Part shown: one piece after another, positions 29,478 to 39,062 of the stretch
How the letters are laid out: each line of letters opens with the position of its first letter
How positions within the stretch are numbered: the first letter of the stretch is position 1
Assembly (NCBI GenBank): GCA_963575745.1
Contig: CAUYUJ010014616.1
Span: 663,597 to 713,596 of the forward strand
Length of the DNA: 50,000 nucleotides
Direction: 5' to 3'
Source: Prorocentrum cordatum
Taxonomy: Eukaryota; Sar; Dinophyceae; Prorocentrales; Prorocentraceae
Notes under the pieces: generated by a model
The model's database searches: none
Seen by the model: the letters and a program-made list of their open reading frames with translations, nothing else
What the model was told of the DNA's origin: nothing
Translations under genes and position numbers: made by a program

Positions 29478-29618
29478 CTCTCTCTCTCTCTCGTCTCCTC
29501 TCCTCTCTCCTCTCCTCTCCTCTCCTCTCCTCTCCTCTCCTCTCCTCTCCTCTCTCTCTCTCTCCTCTCCTCTCCTCTCCTCTCTCCTCTCCTCTCCTCC
29601 TCTCCTCTCTCTCTCTCT

Positions 29619-29657
<39 letters not shown>

Positions 29658-29701
29658 TCTTTCTCCTCTCCTCCTCTCCTCCTCTCCTCTCTCTCTCTCT
29701 C

Positions 29702-29732
<31 letters not shown>

Positions 29733-29745
29733 TTTCCCCTCCGTT
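29478..29745. repeat. (CT)n / (CTCCT)n microsatellite
   Basis: CT and TCTCC units over about 270 bp, the longest pyrimidine tract of this type in the window. It ends about 155 bp before the exon at 29900. Confidence 0.93.
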
Positions 29746-29899
29746 CTGCTCGTCAGACCTCCGTTCTACTCGTCAGACCTGAGGGTGTTTGGATGACGGG
29801 GAAAGACAGGACAGAGCTGTGGAGTGCGCGATCTTCTGAGGGATGGCACCCGAATCTGGAGGCCGAGCTGGGAGGGATCTGGGAGCGAGAAGCGCGCAG

Positions 29900-30058
29900 G
29901 CGCTGCCCGTGCCTGGGGCCTCCTCCGGCGCCGTGCTCACGCTGGCGCTGCTGGACGACGACCCGCTGCAGCCGCGCGCCGGCCGCTTCTCCTTCGGGCG
30001 CGTGGAGCTGCAGCTGACCGGCGAGTTCATGGGGCGGCATGATCACGTGCCGCTCCAG
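29900..30058 (+). CDS. Exon of the large plus-strand gene, possible C2-like segment
   Basis: An AG precedes the first G. Fifty-three codons in phase 0 read Ala-Leu-Pro-Val-Pro-Gly, then a beta strand (Ala-Val-Leu-Thr-Leu-Ala-Leu-Leu-Asp-Asp-Asp). Next come Gly-Arg-Phe-Ser-Phe-Gly-Arg-Val-Glu-Leu-Gln-Leu-Thr-Gly-Glu-Phe and His-Val-Pro-Leu-Gln. Alternating hydrophobic strands with acidic loops resemble a C2-type beta sandwich. That reading is an inference from pattern only. The end is placed at CAG followed by GA (30059), which gives phase 0 and joins smoothly to the exon at 30963. A GA donor is rare but reported in dinoflagellates. The donor and acceptor share CCAGGA. The frame stays open for a further 60 bp, so the donor could lie a little downstream. 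Confidence 0.58.
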
Positions 30059-30786
30059 GAGCAGGGGCTCAGAGGCCAGGCGAGGGCTGGCAAACCCGTG
30101 GCCGCTAAGACGGAGCCCCGGGAAGTTGTTTTTGTTTTGTTTTTCTTCCGGGAAGCAGCCCGTGTACTATACTGTATAGGTGGTGCGCTGAGTTGTATTC
30201 CGGGATGTTGTTTTTTTCTTCCGGGGAGATCGTTTTAGCAGCCACGGATTTGCCAGCCCTCGCCCAGCTTCCGAGGGGCGCCACCAACAGAGGCACATCG
30301 GTCAACATCGTCTGGGGCTGTTGCGACGGTGCTCCCCCCCCTTCGTCAGCGATGTCGAACACTCCTATTTCTGCGGGCGCGAGACGGCGAAAGCAGTGCA
30401 GGCGCGGGTCGGGCTTCGGGCGGGACACGCTGGGAACTACTTGAGGCACAGGCGGAAACGGAAGAGGCGGGGAAAAGGTGAAGGGGCGGGAACCGTGCAG
30501 TCCGTCGCGGGAGTGATGGCGAACACACTCCATGCCCGCCCTTGTACACGCACCCCCCAATCAGGAAATGGACCAGGCGAGCCATCCCCGACCCCCTCCT
30601 CCAGGTACCCAACCAATCAATGCTGCATGATTTGGCCACACTCCGTATGAGTGCTGATATGCATTGCGAATCCCACCCAGCTGTAACCGCGTTTTGTTCC
30701 CAGATGCACTCCCCGATCTGCCGAGTAAGCGAGCAAGTACGTAGCGAGCTAATGGCAGAGGGCGTTCGAATTAGGGCCTCTCTTTC
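30059..30786. other. Intron, no gene recognised
   Basis: Mixed sequence. A segment near 30115-30150 (CGGGAAGttGTTTTTgTTTT) is repeated in part near 30200-30225. Confidence 0.4.
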
Positions 30787-30933
30787 GAGGACCCTCCTCC
30801 TCCTCCTCCCCCTCCTCCTCCTCTTCCTCCTTCTCCTCCTCCTCCTCCTCCTCCCTCCTCCTCCTCCTCCCTCCTCCTCCTCCTCCTCCTCCTCCTCCTC
30901 CTCCTCCTCCTCCTCCTCCTCCTCCTCCTCCTC
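30787..30933. repeat. (CTC)n microsatellite before an exon
   Basis: CTC units with a few CCC and TTC interruptions, ending 29 bp before the acceptor at 30962. It probably doubles as the polypyrimidine tract. Confidence 0.92.
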
Positions 30934-30962
30934 TGGGTGCAAGAAGCGGCGCGCCGCCCCAG

Positions 30963-31025
30963 GACTCTCCGGGCAGCACCGGCTACCTCACCTTCGAGCT
31001 GTCGCGGGCGCCCATGCGCGTCGAG
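30963..31025 (+). CDS. Exon of the large plus-strand gene
   Basis: Twenty-one codons in phase 0 read Asp-Ser-Pro-Gly-Ser-Thr-Gly-Tyr-Leu-Thr-Phe-Glu-Leu-Ser-Arg-Ala-Pro-Met-Arg-Val-Glu. AG precedes the first G and GAG is followed by GC. The segment continues the preceding exon: an acidic-glycine loop followed by a Leu-Thr-Phe-Glu-Leu strand, a pattern common in C2 domains. Joining to the exon at 37563 keeps the frame. Other frames here are Arg/His-rich. No database match was made. Confidence 0.58.
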
Positions 31026-31308
31026 GCAGGAGACCCTTGGCACGACCACCGGTCCACTAGGTCGTCCCCCGGGGCGCGAAGGTAATCGCGCTTCGAGCGT
31101 CGCGGCCTGGCGCCCGCGCGAGGGCGCCAGGGCGAGAAGATGACCGCGCACCGCGCGGCGCGCTGCGCGGAGTTCGGTCACCTAGGCCAGCACCCCCGTC
31201 CCGCCCCTCCCATGCTCCCCTCTCGAAGCCATATTAAGGCCGCCTGGGGCCATATTCGCCCCATCTTCGGGCCAGAAGTGGCCATCTGGGGGCGTCAGTG
31301 GGCTGACG
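31026..31308. other. Intron, no gene recognised
   Basis: GC-rich at first, then mixed sequence. No motif was seen. Confidence 0.4.
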
Positions 31309-31391
31309 CTCCTCCTCCTCCTCCTCCTCCGCATCCTCCTCCTCCTCCTCCTCCTCCTCCTCCTCCTCCTCCTCCTCCTCCTCCTCCTCAC
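31309..31391. repeat. (CTC)n microsatellite
   Basis: About 80 bp of nearly pure CTC units. Confidence 0.93.
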
Positions 31392-31679
31392 GGGTGGGGA
31401 CGGACGGAGGGGTGCGGGTCGGGAATCCGATATGTAAAAACTATGTACTATGTATACCCGTGTCCGTTCTCTCGAGTTGAAGTCGTAAAAGATGATTAGG
31501 GTTGTGGAGATTCCCCAGTGATGTCCCAAATAATCTGCAAAAGGTGTTACTACCAACGGGTTCATGCAAGACGGATGTTTGAAAAGACACGGTCTCCCTC
31601 CTTCGAACTACATGGGGATTGCGCATTTCAAGAATCCGCTACGAGGGAACGACGGAAGGATGATTGCAGGCGTAAGGCG

Positions 31680-31945
31680 TCGTTTCGCTGGACCTCCCAT
31701 GAGCTGACGAAACTGGCGACAGACACGGTGTTGACAGCGCCCCGCCAAACAAGATCTGGTTTGATGCGCAGGACGTCATTCCGCTGGACCTCCAAGGAGC
31801 TCACGCAATTGGCGACAGCTGCGATGTGAATTAGTGTGATCCGTGCAAGGTGTCACTCCGCTTGACACCGCCCAGGCAAACGAAGTCCAGCCTAATGCGC
31901 AGGAGGCATCGCTCCGCTGGACCTACCAGGAGCTCACGAAAACGG
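31680..31945. repeat. Imperfect repeat, three copies spaced 90-135 bp
   Basis: CGCTGGACCTCCcAtGAGCT followed by a GACGAAACTGGCGACAG-like stretch recurs near 31689, 31780 and 31913. The sequence from 31392 to 32247 is otherwise AT-richer and holds no gene I recognise. Confidence 0.6.
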
Positions 31946-32247
31946 AAGTCTTCGACTAGAGGGTCGATAACAAAATTGATGTACCCCAACTTGTTGCGTA
32001 GACTGTTCGTAGATCTATGGGACATTATGCGTATTGTTCGTAGATTCGTCGAAGCATTGATTCTGTGGGTAGATCAATTGTGTAGTCGATCCCCTACTCG
32101 AAATCTTGCAGCTGGCAGCGCCGCCCCATTGCGGCGAGTTGGGAGGCAGAAGTGGGGAGGAGGAGGGTAGCGGGAGAGGACGGGAGAGGAGCTGCAGCGC
32201 TGTATTCAGCACGAGGGCCCGCACGGTGGAAGGCTGGGGGGATCTTC

Positions 32248-32364
32248 CCTCCTCCTCCTCCTCCTCCTCCTCCTCCTCCTCCTCCTCCTCCTCCCCCTCC
32301 TCCTCCTCCTCCTCCTCCTCCTCCTCCCTCCTCCTCCTCCTCCTCCTCCTCCTCCTCCTCCTCG
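32248..32364. repeat. (CTC)n microsatellite
   Basis: CTC units with CCC and CCT interruptions, then CGCTCCTC-rich sequence to about 32450. Confidence 0.93.
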
Positions 32365-33533
32365 CTCCTCTCAAGGCTACGTTCGCTCCTCCTCGCTCCT
32401 CCGTTCCTCGCCCCTCGCCCCTCGCTCCTCCTTGCTCCTCGATCCCTGCTACTGGCTACTCGCTGCCCCTCGCCATGGCTGAATTCAGGAAGAACGGAAA
32501 CGTGACGACCTTCCGTTTGGCGGCGCTCGGTTGTCCCCGAGACCTGGGGCGCTGGGCCGGTGGGTGCCGCGAGGGTCTCGCAGAGGGGCGCCGGCGCCAG
32601 GGCCCCACCCACTTGCGGCCAACGCTGCCGAGCTGGCTGCAGGCGGCGGCGGGCCTGTGGAGGGAAGGAGGGCGAGGGGGGACAGGACGTGAGAGGAGGA
32701 GGAGGAGGAAGAGGAGGAGGAGCAGGAGGAGCAGGAGGAGCAGGAGGAGGATCAGAGTATACTCAAGATACCACAAAACGCTGCACTACACCCTCCCGTC
32801 CCAAGCCCCCTCCATAAGTCCCTACAGTTTTTCCTCCCCGCAACAAACGTGCACCCTTGGAAGACCAAGAACCTTTCGCCCTGCCATGCAGGCGATAGCC
32901 CCTTTTTTCTGAAGGGGAGCTATCAACGAGCGAAAAATCAGGAATGCCAGAAGATGTAGCATAAGCTTCAATGAGGTGTCCATTGGTATCACCGTTCTGT
33001 GCAAATACTTGGCCAGTGTGCACATGTCTTCATGGCCGTCCCTGGAAGTCTCAAGAGATAGCTCCATTTTGTGCAACCCTCCATCGGTGCAGCTGTTACG
33101 TCAGTTCAAGCTTCTGGTCTCTAGGTTCAGCGAAGCCTCAAGCGAGAGCCCCATTTTGAAAAGGATTTGGCCTCCATTCCTGTACATGCTGCAGTTTTGT
33201 AAGACGAATGTGCGCGGCGCATCGACGGCAGCCACATTCTGGAAAGGAATCGCCCTCCATCCTTGTAGCTGTTACCAGCTTTTCAGGCGAATGTGGCTAG
33301 GCGGAAAGCCCGTTGTTTAACCCCGCCGCCCATCTTTCCGTGTGGATGCTCCAACTCGTTAAGCCCAATGTGCAGTTCTGGGGTTGCGACAGGAAGGTGC
33401 TATTATTACAAGAATGCGAGCAAGTGTGGACACCAAACAGCGATGTCTTGCAACCTAAGCGGTGCTATCTAGGTGGTGCAAACCAATGTGGTGCCACCTA
33501 GGTGGAGCAATCCACGTGGTGCAATCTATGTGG
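32365..33533. other. No gene recognised
   Basis: An open plus-strand stretch (32475-32690) has a Met and moderately protein-like composition but no domain. It merges into a (GAG)n run at 32693-32755. From 33000 to 33480 loosely repeated motifs (CTCCATyCTTGTAGcTGTTAC-like) suggest an old tandem repeat. Confidence 0.35.
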
Positions 33534-33815
33534 TGCAAAGCAGCGCACTGTAAAGCAACGAAAAGCAACGCACAGCAATGCAAAGCAATGCAAAGCAATG
33601 CAACGCAAAGCAATGCAACGCAATGCAACGCAATCAACAATGCAAAGCAATGCCAAGCACTGCAAAGCGTTGCAGGCAATCCGAGCAATGCAAAGCCATG
33701 CAGGGCAGTCCAAAGCCATGCAGTCCATGCAATCCGCGTTGCGTTGCACAGCAATGCGAGGCAATCCAAAGCAATGCAGGGCGGCGCAAAGCAATGCAAA
33801 GCAGCGCGGCGACGG
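33534..33815. repeat. GCAATGCAAA-type satellite
   Basis: Units of about 5 and 10 bp (AAAGCAATGC, AACGCAATGC) run over about 280 bp and grow more diverged toward 33800. Gln/Lys/Ala-rich open frames over it are artefacts. Confidence 0.88.
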
Positions 33816-33894
33816 TGGCGACGAGCCGGCCGGACCGGCACCAGGGCCCAGCGTCGACGGCGGCGACGGACGGCGACAAGCCGGTTGGAGGAGC

Positions 33895-33995
33895 AGGAGG
33901 ATGAGGAGGATGAGGAGGAGGAGGAGGAGGAGGAGGCGGGAGGAGAAGGAGGGAGGAGGAGGAGGGAGGAGGAAGAGGAGGAGGAAGAGGAGCTT
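33895..33995. repeat. (GAG)n microsatellite
   Basis: GAGGAT and GAG units over 100 bp. Confidence 0.9.
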
Positions 33996-34331
33996 GCTTG
34001 CTTGCTCACGGCTGTGGGCCGATGAATCAAATCAGTACTACCGCTCTTGGCAAAATTGGACGATGGCAAGCCGTTGCAGCTCTTATTTCATCGAGGGACC
34101 GAGGGCCACCGACGGGACCGAGCGAACGGGACCGAAGAGGAAAAGAGAGACCGAGCGACGGGCCAAGGGCCGCGACCGACGGGACGAGGAGGGAGGCGAA
34201 GAGAAGCGGGGTCAGAGATTAATTGCGTCCGCCGTCCGCACCGCACGGTGCGAATCAGTTGCCAGGTGCGCGAGGCTGCACTGCCATAGCTCAATGGCCA
34301 CGGCGCGAGGCTCGCGCTCCGAACCTGAACT

Positions 34332-35059
34332 CTACTCCACGAGCCAGCCTTCAAAGATCACATCCTCAGTCACTGGCGGCCAGAGATCTGGGGCTTCCAA
34401 CTCATCACTGGTGTGATTCTCGTTCTCTATTCTTTCAAGACGTCGATCCACGCTGAGACTTCGTCCTCTATGTAGCCCGACGGGGCCCCCACTGACCGTA
34501 GCTCCCATCGCACGGAAGCTCTCGAGGATCCTCATTTCCAAGTCCGTGCGGTCGAGGGCGTACATTATCTTGAGCGTGTCCGCCTGCTTGCATCCCTCGA
34601 GCACAGCCTCACGTAGGTCGGTGGCTGGTCGTCCATCTCCGCGAGCGTGGCCTGGAGGAAATCCCTGTTCTGACGGCCGATCTCCTCCTTCGACAGGGCC
34701 TCCAGCATTGCGCAGTAAACCGCTGGGGCGGGCGGCCCCAAGCTGCGCAGATCCTTCAAGATCTGCTCTGCGTCCAGGTCGTGCTTCCTGGCGGCTGCGG
34801 CGTCCGAGTCCTTGTCGTCTTTGGCCTTCTGCTTGAGCTTGTTGATGTCGGACCTCATGTCGTTGGCGATCTGGGCGAAGCTACTGTTCTCCGTCTGCAT
34901 GGCCTTGACTACGGGCGAGCTCTCCTCCAGCATGACCGTGCGTGTCGTGATACCCCACATCGCCCTCGATCGTTGTGCCAGCTGGGCCACCAGCATCGTG
35001 AGGTGCAAGAGAAGCTTCTTCAGCCCGCTGTCCTTCGTGGTGAGCTTGCGCTCCTTGGC
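34332..35059 (-). pseudogene. Gag-like retroelement protein, frameshifted
   Basis: On the minus strand an AG acceptor is followed at 35059 by a helical protein sequence. It includes Lys-Leu-Leu-Leu-His-Leu-Thr-Met-Leu-Val-Ala-Gln-Leu-Ala-Gln-Arg, a Val-Val-Lys-Ala-Met segment, and a Lys-Asp-Asp-Lys-Asp-Ser-Asp linker. Then come Leu-Gly-Pro-Pro-Ala-Pro-Ala-Val-Tyr and Phe-Leu-Gln-Ala-Thr-Leu-Ala-Glu-Met. Near 34620 the register changes, and another frame continues with Lys-Gln-Ala-Asp-Thr-Leu-Lys-Ile-Met-Tyr-Ala-Leu to a TAG at 34332-34334. I recognise the general plan from gag-like frames of dinoflagellate retroelements and compare it with 11156-12070. The frameshift makes it a relic. It could also be a host gene fragment. 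The CTC tract upstream on the same strand looks like an intron end. Confidence 0.5.
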
Positions 35060-35113
35060 CTGAGGAAGAGGAGGAGGAGGAGGAGGAGGAGGAGGAGGAG
35101 GAGGAGGAGGAGG
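35060..35113. repeat. (GAG)n microsatellite (CTC on the minus strand)
   Basis: GAGGAG units directly abut the 5' border of the minus-strand frame at 35059. On that strand they form a CTC tract ending in CTCAG. Confidence 0.92.
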
Positions 35114-35565
35114 GAGGAGGATGGAGAAGGATGAGGAGGACGGAGCTGGGAGAGCGATGAGGTGGGAGATTGATGAGGAGGGAGAGCGATGAGGAGGGAG
35201 AGTATTATGAGGAGGGGGGAGCTGGAGGGCCACGCCTCTGCCTGGAAGCCCACTCGATGCACATCAGAACCCATACAGTCCATTGAAGCAGACGTTCTTG
35301 CAACAACCAACCTACGCCTCCATCCTCGTTCCTCCTTGTTTCTTCGGCCTTCTCCTCTTGACCCTTTCTTCCTCTCCCCCCCTTACTCTGACTCCTCCTC
35401 CTCCTCCTCCTCCTACGTGGATGCTTGGGCCCTGGGCCGCGTGTGTCGGGATGGCCCCCTCGAGGGGAAGCGGATTTGATCTTATGTCTTGCACCGGCCT
35501 CCTCTCGTCCCCTGCTCTTGACCGTCCGTCCCCTCGCGCGTGGCTGGATCACTCTCCGTCCCCCT
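35114..35565. other. No gene recognised
   Basis: GATGAGGAGGGAGAG units occur at 35125-35215, with a short (CTC)n at 35393-35415. No coding motif was seen. Confidence 0.4.
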
Positions 35566-35672
35566 CCCCCTCCTCCTCCTCCTCCTCCTCCTCCTCCTCC
35601 CCTCCTCCTTCTCCCCTCCTCCTCCTCCTCCTCCTCCTCCTCCTCCTCCTCCTCCTCCTCCTCCTCCTCCTC

Positions 35673-35703
<31 letters not shown>
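35566..35703. repeat. (CTC)n microsatellite
   Basis: CTC units followed by a run of C. Confidence 0.93.
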
Positions 35704-35704
<1 letters not shown>

Positions 35705-37562
35705 TGCGCGCTCGCCACCGCGAGGGAGCAAGTGCGCGGGAGGGGGAGGAGGGGGGACGAGGGGAGGGGGCGGAGAGGGCAAGCTGACGCCGCAGGCGGA
35801 TCGCCCCCACTGCCTGGTAAGGAAAGAAGAGGAAGGCAACGAGGCGGAGGAGGGAGGAGAGGGAGACGCAAGTGGAGGAGGAGGAGGAGGAGGAGGAGGA
35901 AGGGGACTCCCATTGTTTGGCCCTCTCCAACTCCCATGGTGTTTCTTCCTCCCAGACATCACATCCAAAACATCTGGCCGCCCCATCCGCCTCCTCTCCC
36001 GGAAGAGGGGACGGACGCGGACTTCTGCGGCGTTCTCCGCGTGGCCGCGGACAGGCGAAGCCGCCGCGGTGTTTTCCAGGCGCCGCCCCTGCAACACCGG
36101 CCCGCCGGCCGAGGAGTTGCCTCGGGGGGTTCGATCCTCGATCCTCGCTATCCTCGATCCTCGATCGACCCTCGATCCTCGGGGAGGCCTTCGTCGCCAC
36201 GGCTGGGTCCGCCTCGGAGTCGTGGTCGTCTTCCACTGGGGGGGAGGGGTGTTGGGAGAGGTCAGGGCCAGGGCAGGGAGGCGGACTTGCCTTTTTGCAC
36301 TGCCCCTCCCTCCTTCCTCTTGCCCTCGAGCACATCATCCCTCATCACTTCACTCTGCTCCATCCCTCCTCCATCCCTTGCTCCGCCCCCGTCTCCCCCA
36401 CTTCCTCACTCCCTCGCCTCCTTTCTGCCTCACCCCCTTGCTCCCTCCGTCCATCCGTCCCACGTCCCTCCTTCCTCCCTGAGCCGGCGTCGTCCTCATC
36501 TTCGTCGTCCTGCTGATGGCCTAGTGCCCCAGGCCATGTCTGGCCTGTGTGCCTTTCCCGTTGGCCTCGGCTCTCGCGCCGGGGGGGGGGGGGGGGGCGA
36601 GGCTGGGCACAGCTGTCCAGAGTGGCCGCTGCGGCTCAGGAGCCCCGCATCGGGGCTTCCGCCAACCCCAGGCCGCAACCTGAGCCACGCCAAGAGGGTG
36701 GGTCGGCTGCGCGGGTATTCGCTCGCAGTGCGGCCTACCCTCGTTCCCACGCGGAGTGCCGCGTTATGGCGGATTGCGTAAGGCACCACGCGAGGTCGCC
36801 ATGTCCCCAGCCCAGCAGTGGTTGCGGGGGCCTCCTCTGTTCAGGCCCCACCACTGGGATCGGTGGCCTCACCAGCGCAGGCCCTTCCTGTGCCTGCACA
36901 GGGTGGGAGCGGCACTGTACCTACGGGAGGTGCCCCCACCCCCACCTCGCTCTCTGCTACACCTGTACATGGTGGGCGAGGCACTGTACCTTCGGAAAGT
37001 GCCCCCACCAGCAATTCCTCCCTCGAAGTCGCAGGAGGCGAGCCTCACACCCCAGTTGGCCAGCAGCACAGAGAGAGAGAGAGTCATCGTCGTCCTGACA
37101 TCGTCGTCTGGTGTTTGTTACGAAAATGCTTCTGGTCTGGCGAGAGTGGTGGAAGCCTTCCGCCAAGAAGATGACGAGGCGCCTCTGGTCTGTGTCCCAC
37201 CGAGTGAACACACCGATGGAGCGATTCTGATTAATATGTTAAAGTATGTTTGTTATGTCTATGTTGTGCAGCGGACCTCTCGGTACACTCCGTCGTCGAC
37301 GGCGGTCTCCACCGCACCGCCTCTGCGTCGCAGCTGCAGTACTCTCGGGTACTACCTGGCTCCCCGCCTTGCTGTTGTCTGTGCCTTATCTTCTACAGGT
37401 TTGGCTACCAGTGCTTTGCCTTGATCTTTTCTGCCGCGGTCATCTGTCCTGGTGCAGTCTCTCTGGCGCGCGCAGCTCTCTGTCTCCAAGGCACGGTCCT
37501 TGTCAAAAAATTATCCTCGTCTTCGTTGCTCATCTGCTGCTGGGTCATCCACCGTGCGGCAG
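35704..37562. other. Intron-like region, no firm gene
   Basis: It contains GGAGGA-rich sequence (35735-35900), a pyrimidine-rich stretch (36300-36500) and a G-run at 36581-36597. An imperfect duplication also lies here: GGGaGCGGCACTGTACCTaC near 36905 and GGGCGAGGCACTGTACCTtC near 36973. A plus-strand stretch at about 36790-37065 has Ser/Thr/Pro/Gly-rich coding-like composition, and 36007-36052 reads as a short exon. Neither fits the phase chain of the large gene. Confidence 0.35.
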
Positions 37563-37688
37563 GTCTCCGTGGGGCGGTGCAACTTCACCAGCTGGGAGGC
37601 GGGCTTCGAGGCGCGGTCTGGCGAGTGCGGCAAGAGGCTACTCGTGGTGGAGAGCAAGCCGCTGATGAGCGTCCACGCCACACTGCAG
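37563..37688 (+). CDS. Exon of the large plus-strand gene
   Basis: Forty-two codons in phase 0 at both ends read Val-Ser-Val-Gly-Arg-Cys-Asn-Phe-Thr-Ser-Trp-Glu, then Arg-Leu-Leu-Val-Val-Glu-Ser-Lys-Pro-Leu, then Val-His-Ala-Thr-Leu-Gln. CAG precedes the first G, and the last CAG is followed by GC. Alternating strands continue the beta-rich pattern of the previous exons. A (GAC)n array begins about 20 bp into the intron. The next in-phase exon is 38277-38321. I judge this one of the better-supported internal exons because both borders and phase agree and the other frames are low complexity. Confidence 0.6.
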
Positions 37689-37706
37689 GCGGAGGCCAGA
37701 GCGGCA

Positions 37707-37773
<67 letters not shown>

Positions 37774-37783
37774 GCGGCGGGCG
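37707..37783. repeat. (GAC)n then (GGC)n microsatellite
   Basis: GAC units at 37707-37760 continue as GGC units to about 37783. Together they produce long Asp or Arg frames. Confidence 0.93.
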
Positions 37784-38049
37784 GGCAGGATGGGCCTCGG
37801 CCCGGGCATCCCCTCCGATTCAGACGCGAAGGGACTTCGGGGGTGCTTGGGGAGGCGAAGGGAGCAGCCTCGAGGACGAAGCCGAGGCCGAGGAGGAGAA
37901 GGAGGAGGGCCGGGAGGAGGCATCGAGGGAGGGAGCGTTCCAAAGACCGCAGCATCGTTCCTCGGGTTCTCTTCTTGCGCCTCCCCGTCCACCGCCCAGG
38001 AGGGGCGCCACAGACGCTCGCGCTGCTGGCCAGCGGCAGCGCCTGTGGC

Positions 38050-38151
38050 GCCCAGGAGGGGCGCGACGGCTGCGGCAGCGACGGCTGCGGCAGCGACGGC
38101 GACGACGGCGACGAGGACGACGACAGCGTTCGCGGCAGCGGCAGCCCGACC

Positions 38152-38196
<45 letters not shown>

Positions 38197-38262
38197 GCGC
38201 CGACGAAGACAACAACGACGGCGACAACAGCGACGGCGACGACGACGGCGACGCCCCCGCCC
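38050..38262. repeat. GGCGAC-type microsatellite
   Basis: GGCGAC and CGACGG units, most regular at 38148-38205. The rest of 37784-38276 is GC-rich with a CCCAGGAGGGGCGC motif repeated at 37996 and 38050. Confidence 0.85.
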
Positions 38263-38276
38263 GCCCCTCCCCCGAG

Positions 38277-38321
38277 GAGGGGCGCACGCTGGACGCCCAC
38301 GGCGAGCTGCACCTCGCCAAG
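38277..38321 (+). CDS. Short exon of the large plus-strand gene
   Basis: Fifteen codons read Glu-Gly-Arg-Thr-Leu-Asp-Ala-His-Gly-Glu-Leu-His-Leu-Ala-Lys in phase 0. There are two adjacent AG|G acceptors (38276 and 38279), both in phase. The last AAG is followed by GC. The segment fits between the exons ending at 37688 and beginning at 42897. Its shortness and the GC-rich surroundings make it less certain than its neighbours. Confidence 0.45.
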
Positions 38322-38414
38322 GCCTGGGGGGCACAGCGCCAACCGCGCGCGGGCACCAGGCCCAGCAGCGCTTGCGGTCGCTCGCGTCTCACGGTGGGCA
38401 GCCTTCGCTTAGCG

Positions 38415-38491
38415 TTAAGTCGGGCCTGTCCTTCTACAGGAGGGATATTCAACAGTGGTCCAGAAATAGTCTGGGGACGATGGTTTGACCA
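38415..38491. mobile_element. Left half of the inverted-repeat element family
   Basis: It starts TTAAGTCGGGCCTGTCC, TTCTACAGG, and continues with AAATAGTCTGGGGACGATGG, matching the left half of the element at 24578. The matching right end is not nearby but appears at 42107-42134. Confidence 0.65.
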
Positions 38492-38568
38492 TTTTGTTCA
38501 ATCGGGGCATGTTCTACCTAACAACGAAGACTGATAGGTTACTGGTGGGCTCAAAAGAGAGCATCTTG

Positions 38569-38673
38569 ACTCCCCAGGGGGGTCTGGGCGGATGCCGGGG
38601 AGAATCCGGGGACTCCCCAGGACTCCCCAGGGGGGTTTGGGCGGGTGCCGGGGAGGATCCGGGGACTCCCCAG
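38569..38673. repeat. Tandem repeat, 52 bp, two copies
   Basis: Two copies of a unit starting GACTCCCCAGGGGGGTyTGG and ending GGATCCGGGGACTCC-like sequence (38569 and 38621). Confidence 0.85.
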
Positions 38674-39062
38674 AACACCATTCCCACAGTTTGAATGCCC
38701 CGAGCCAACTGTAGGCCACTTCGTGTTCTTCGTGTTCCCAGAACACCATTTCCAGGCCACATTTTGAATGCCCGGAGCCAACTGTAGGCCACTTCGTGTT
38801 CTTCGTCTTCTCAGAACACCATTCCGAGGCCACATTTTGAATGCCCGGAGCCATCTGTAGGCCACTTCGTGTTCTTCGTGCTCCCAGAACAGCATTCCCA
38901 GGCCACATCTTGAATGCCCGGAGCCAACTGTAGGCCACTTCGTGTTCTTCGTGCTCCCAGAACACTATTCCTGTACCATATTTTGATTGCCCGGAGCCAG
39001 CTGTGGGCCACTTCGTGAGCTTCGTGCTCCCAGAACACAAGTTCTGTGAAATATTTTGAATG
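38668..39062. repeat. Minisatellite, 73 bp, about 5.4 copies
   Basis: The unit runs CCCAGAACACCATTCCCAGG, then CACATTTTGAATGCCCGGAG, CCAACTGTAGGCCACTTCGT, GTTCTTCGTGcTt. Starts lie near 38668, 38737, 38810, 38883 and 38956, with a last partial unit. A period of 73 is not a multiple of three, so the minus-strand open frame across it is fortuitous. Confidence 0.9.

Noticed and set aside
34282-34330. tRNA-like A-box (TAGCTCAATGG)
   Set aside because: No B-box or acceptor/anticodon stems follow at the right spacing.
36007-36052. Possible short exon reading Thr-Asp-Ala-Asp-Phe-Cys-Gly-Val-Leu-Arg-Val-Ala
   Set aside because: Its borders are acceptable, but its phases do not fit between the exons at 30963 and 37563. 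It is too short to support alone.
36790-37065. Plus-strand Ser/Pro/Gly-rich stretch that looks coding
   Set aside because: It contains an imperfect duplication and has no borders that fit the phase chain. The exons at 30963 and 37563 join well without it.
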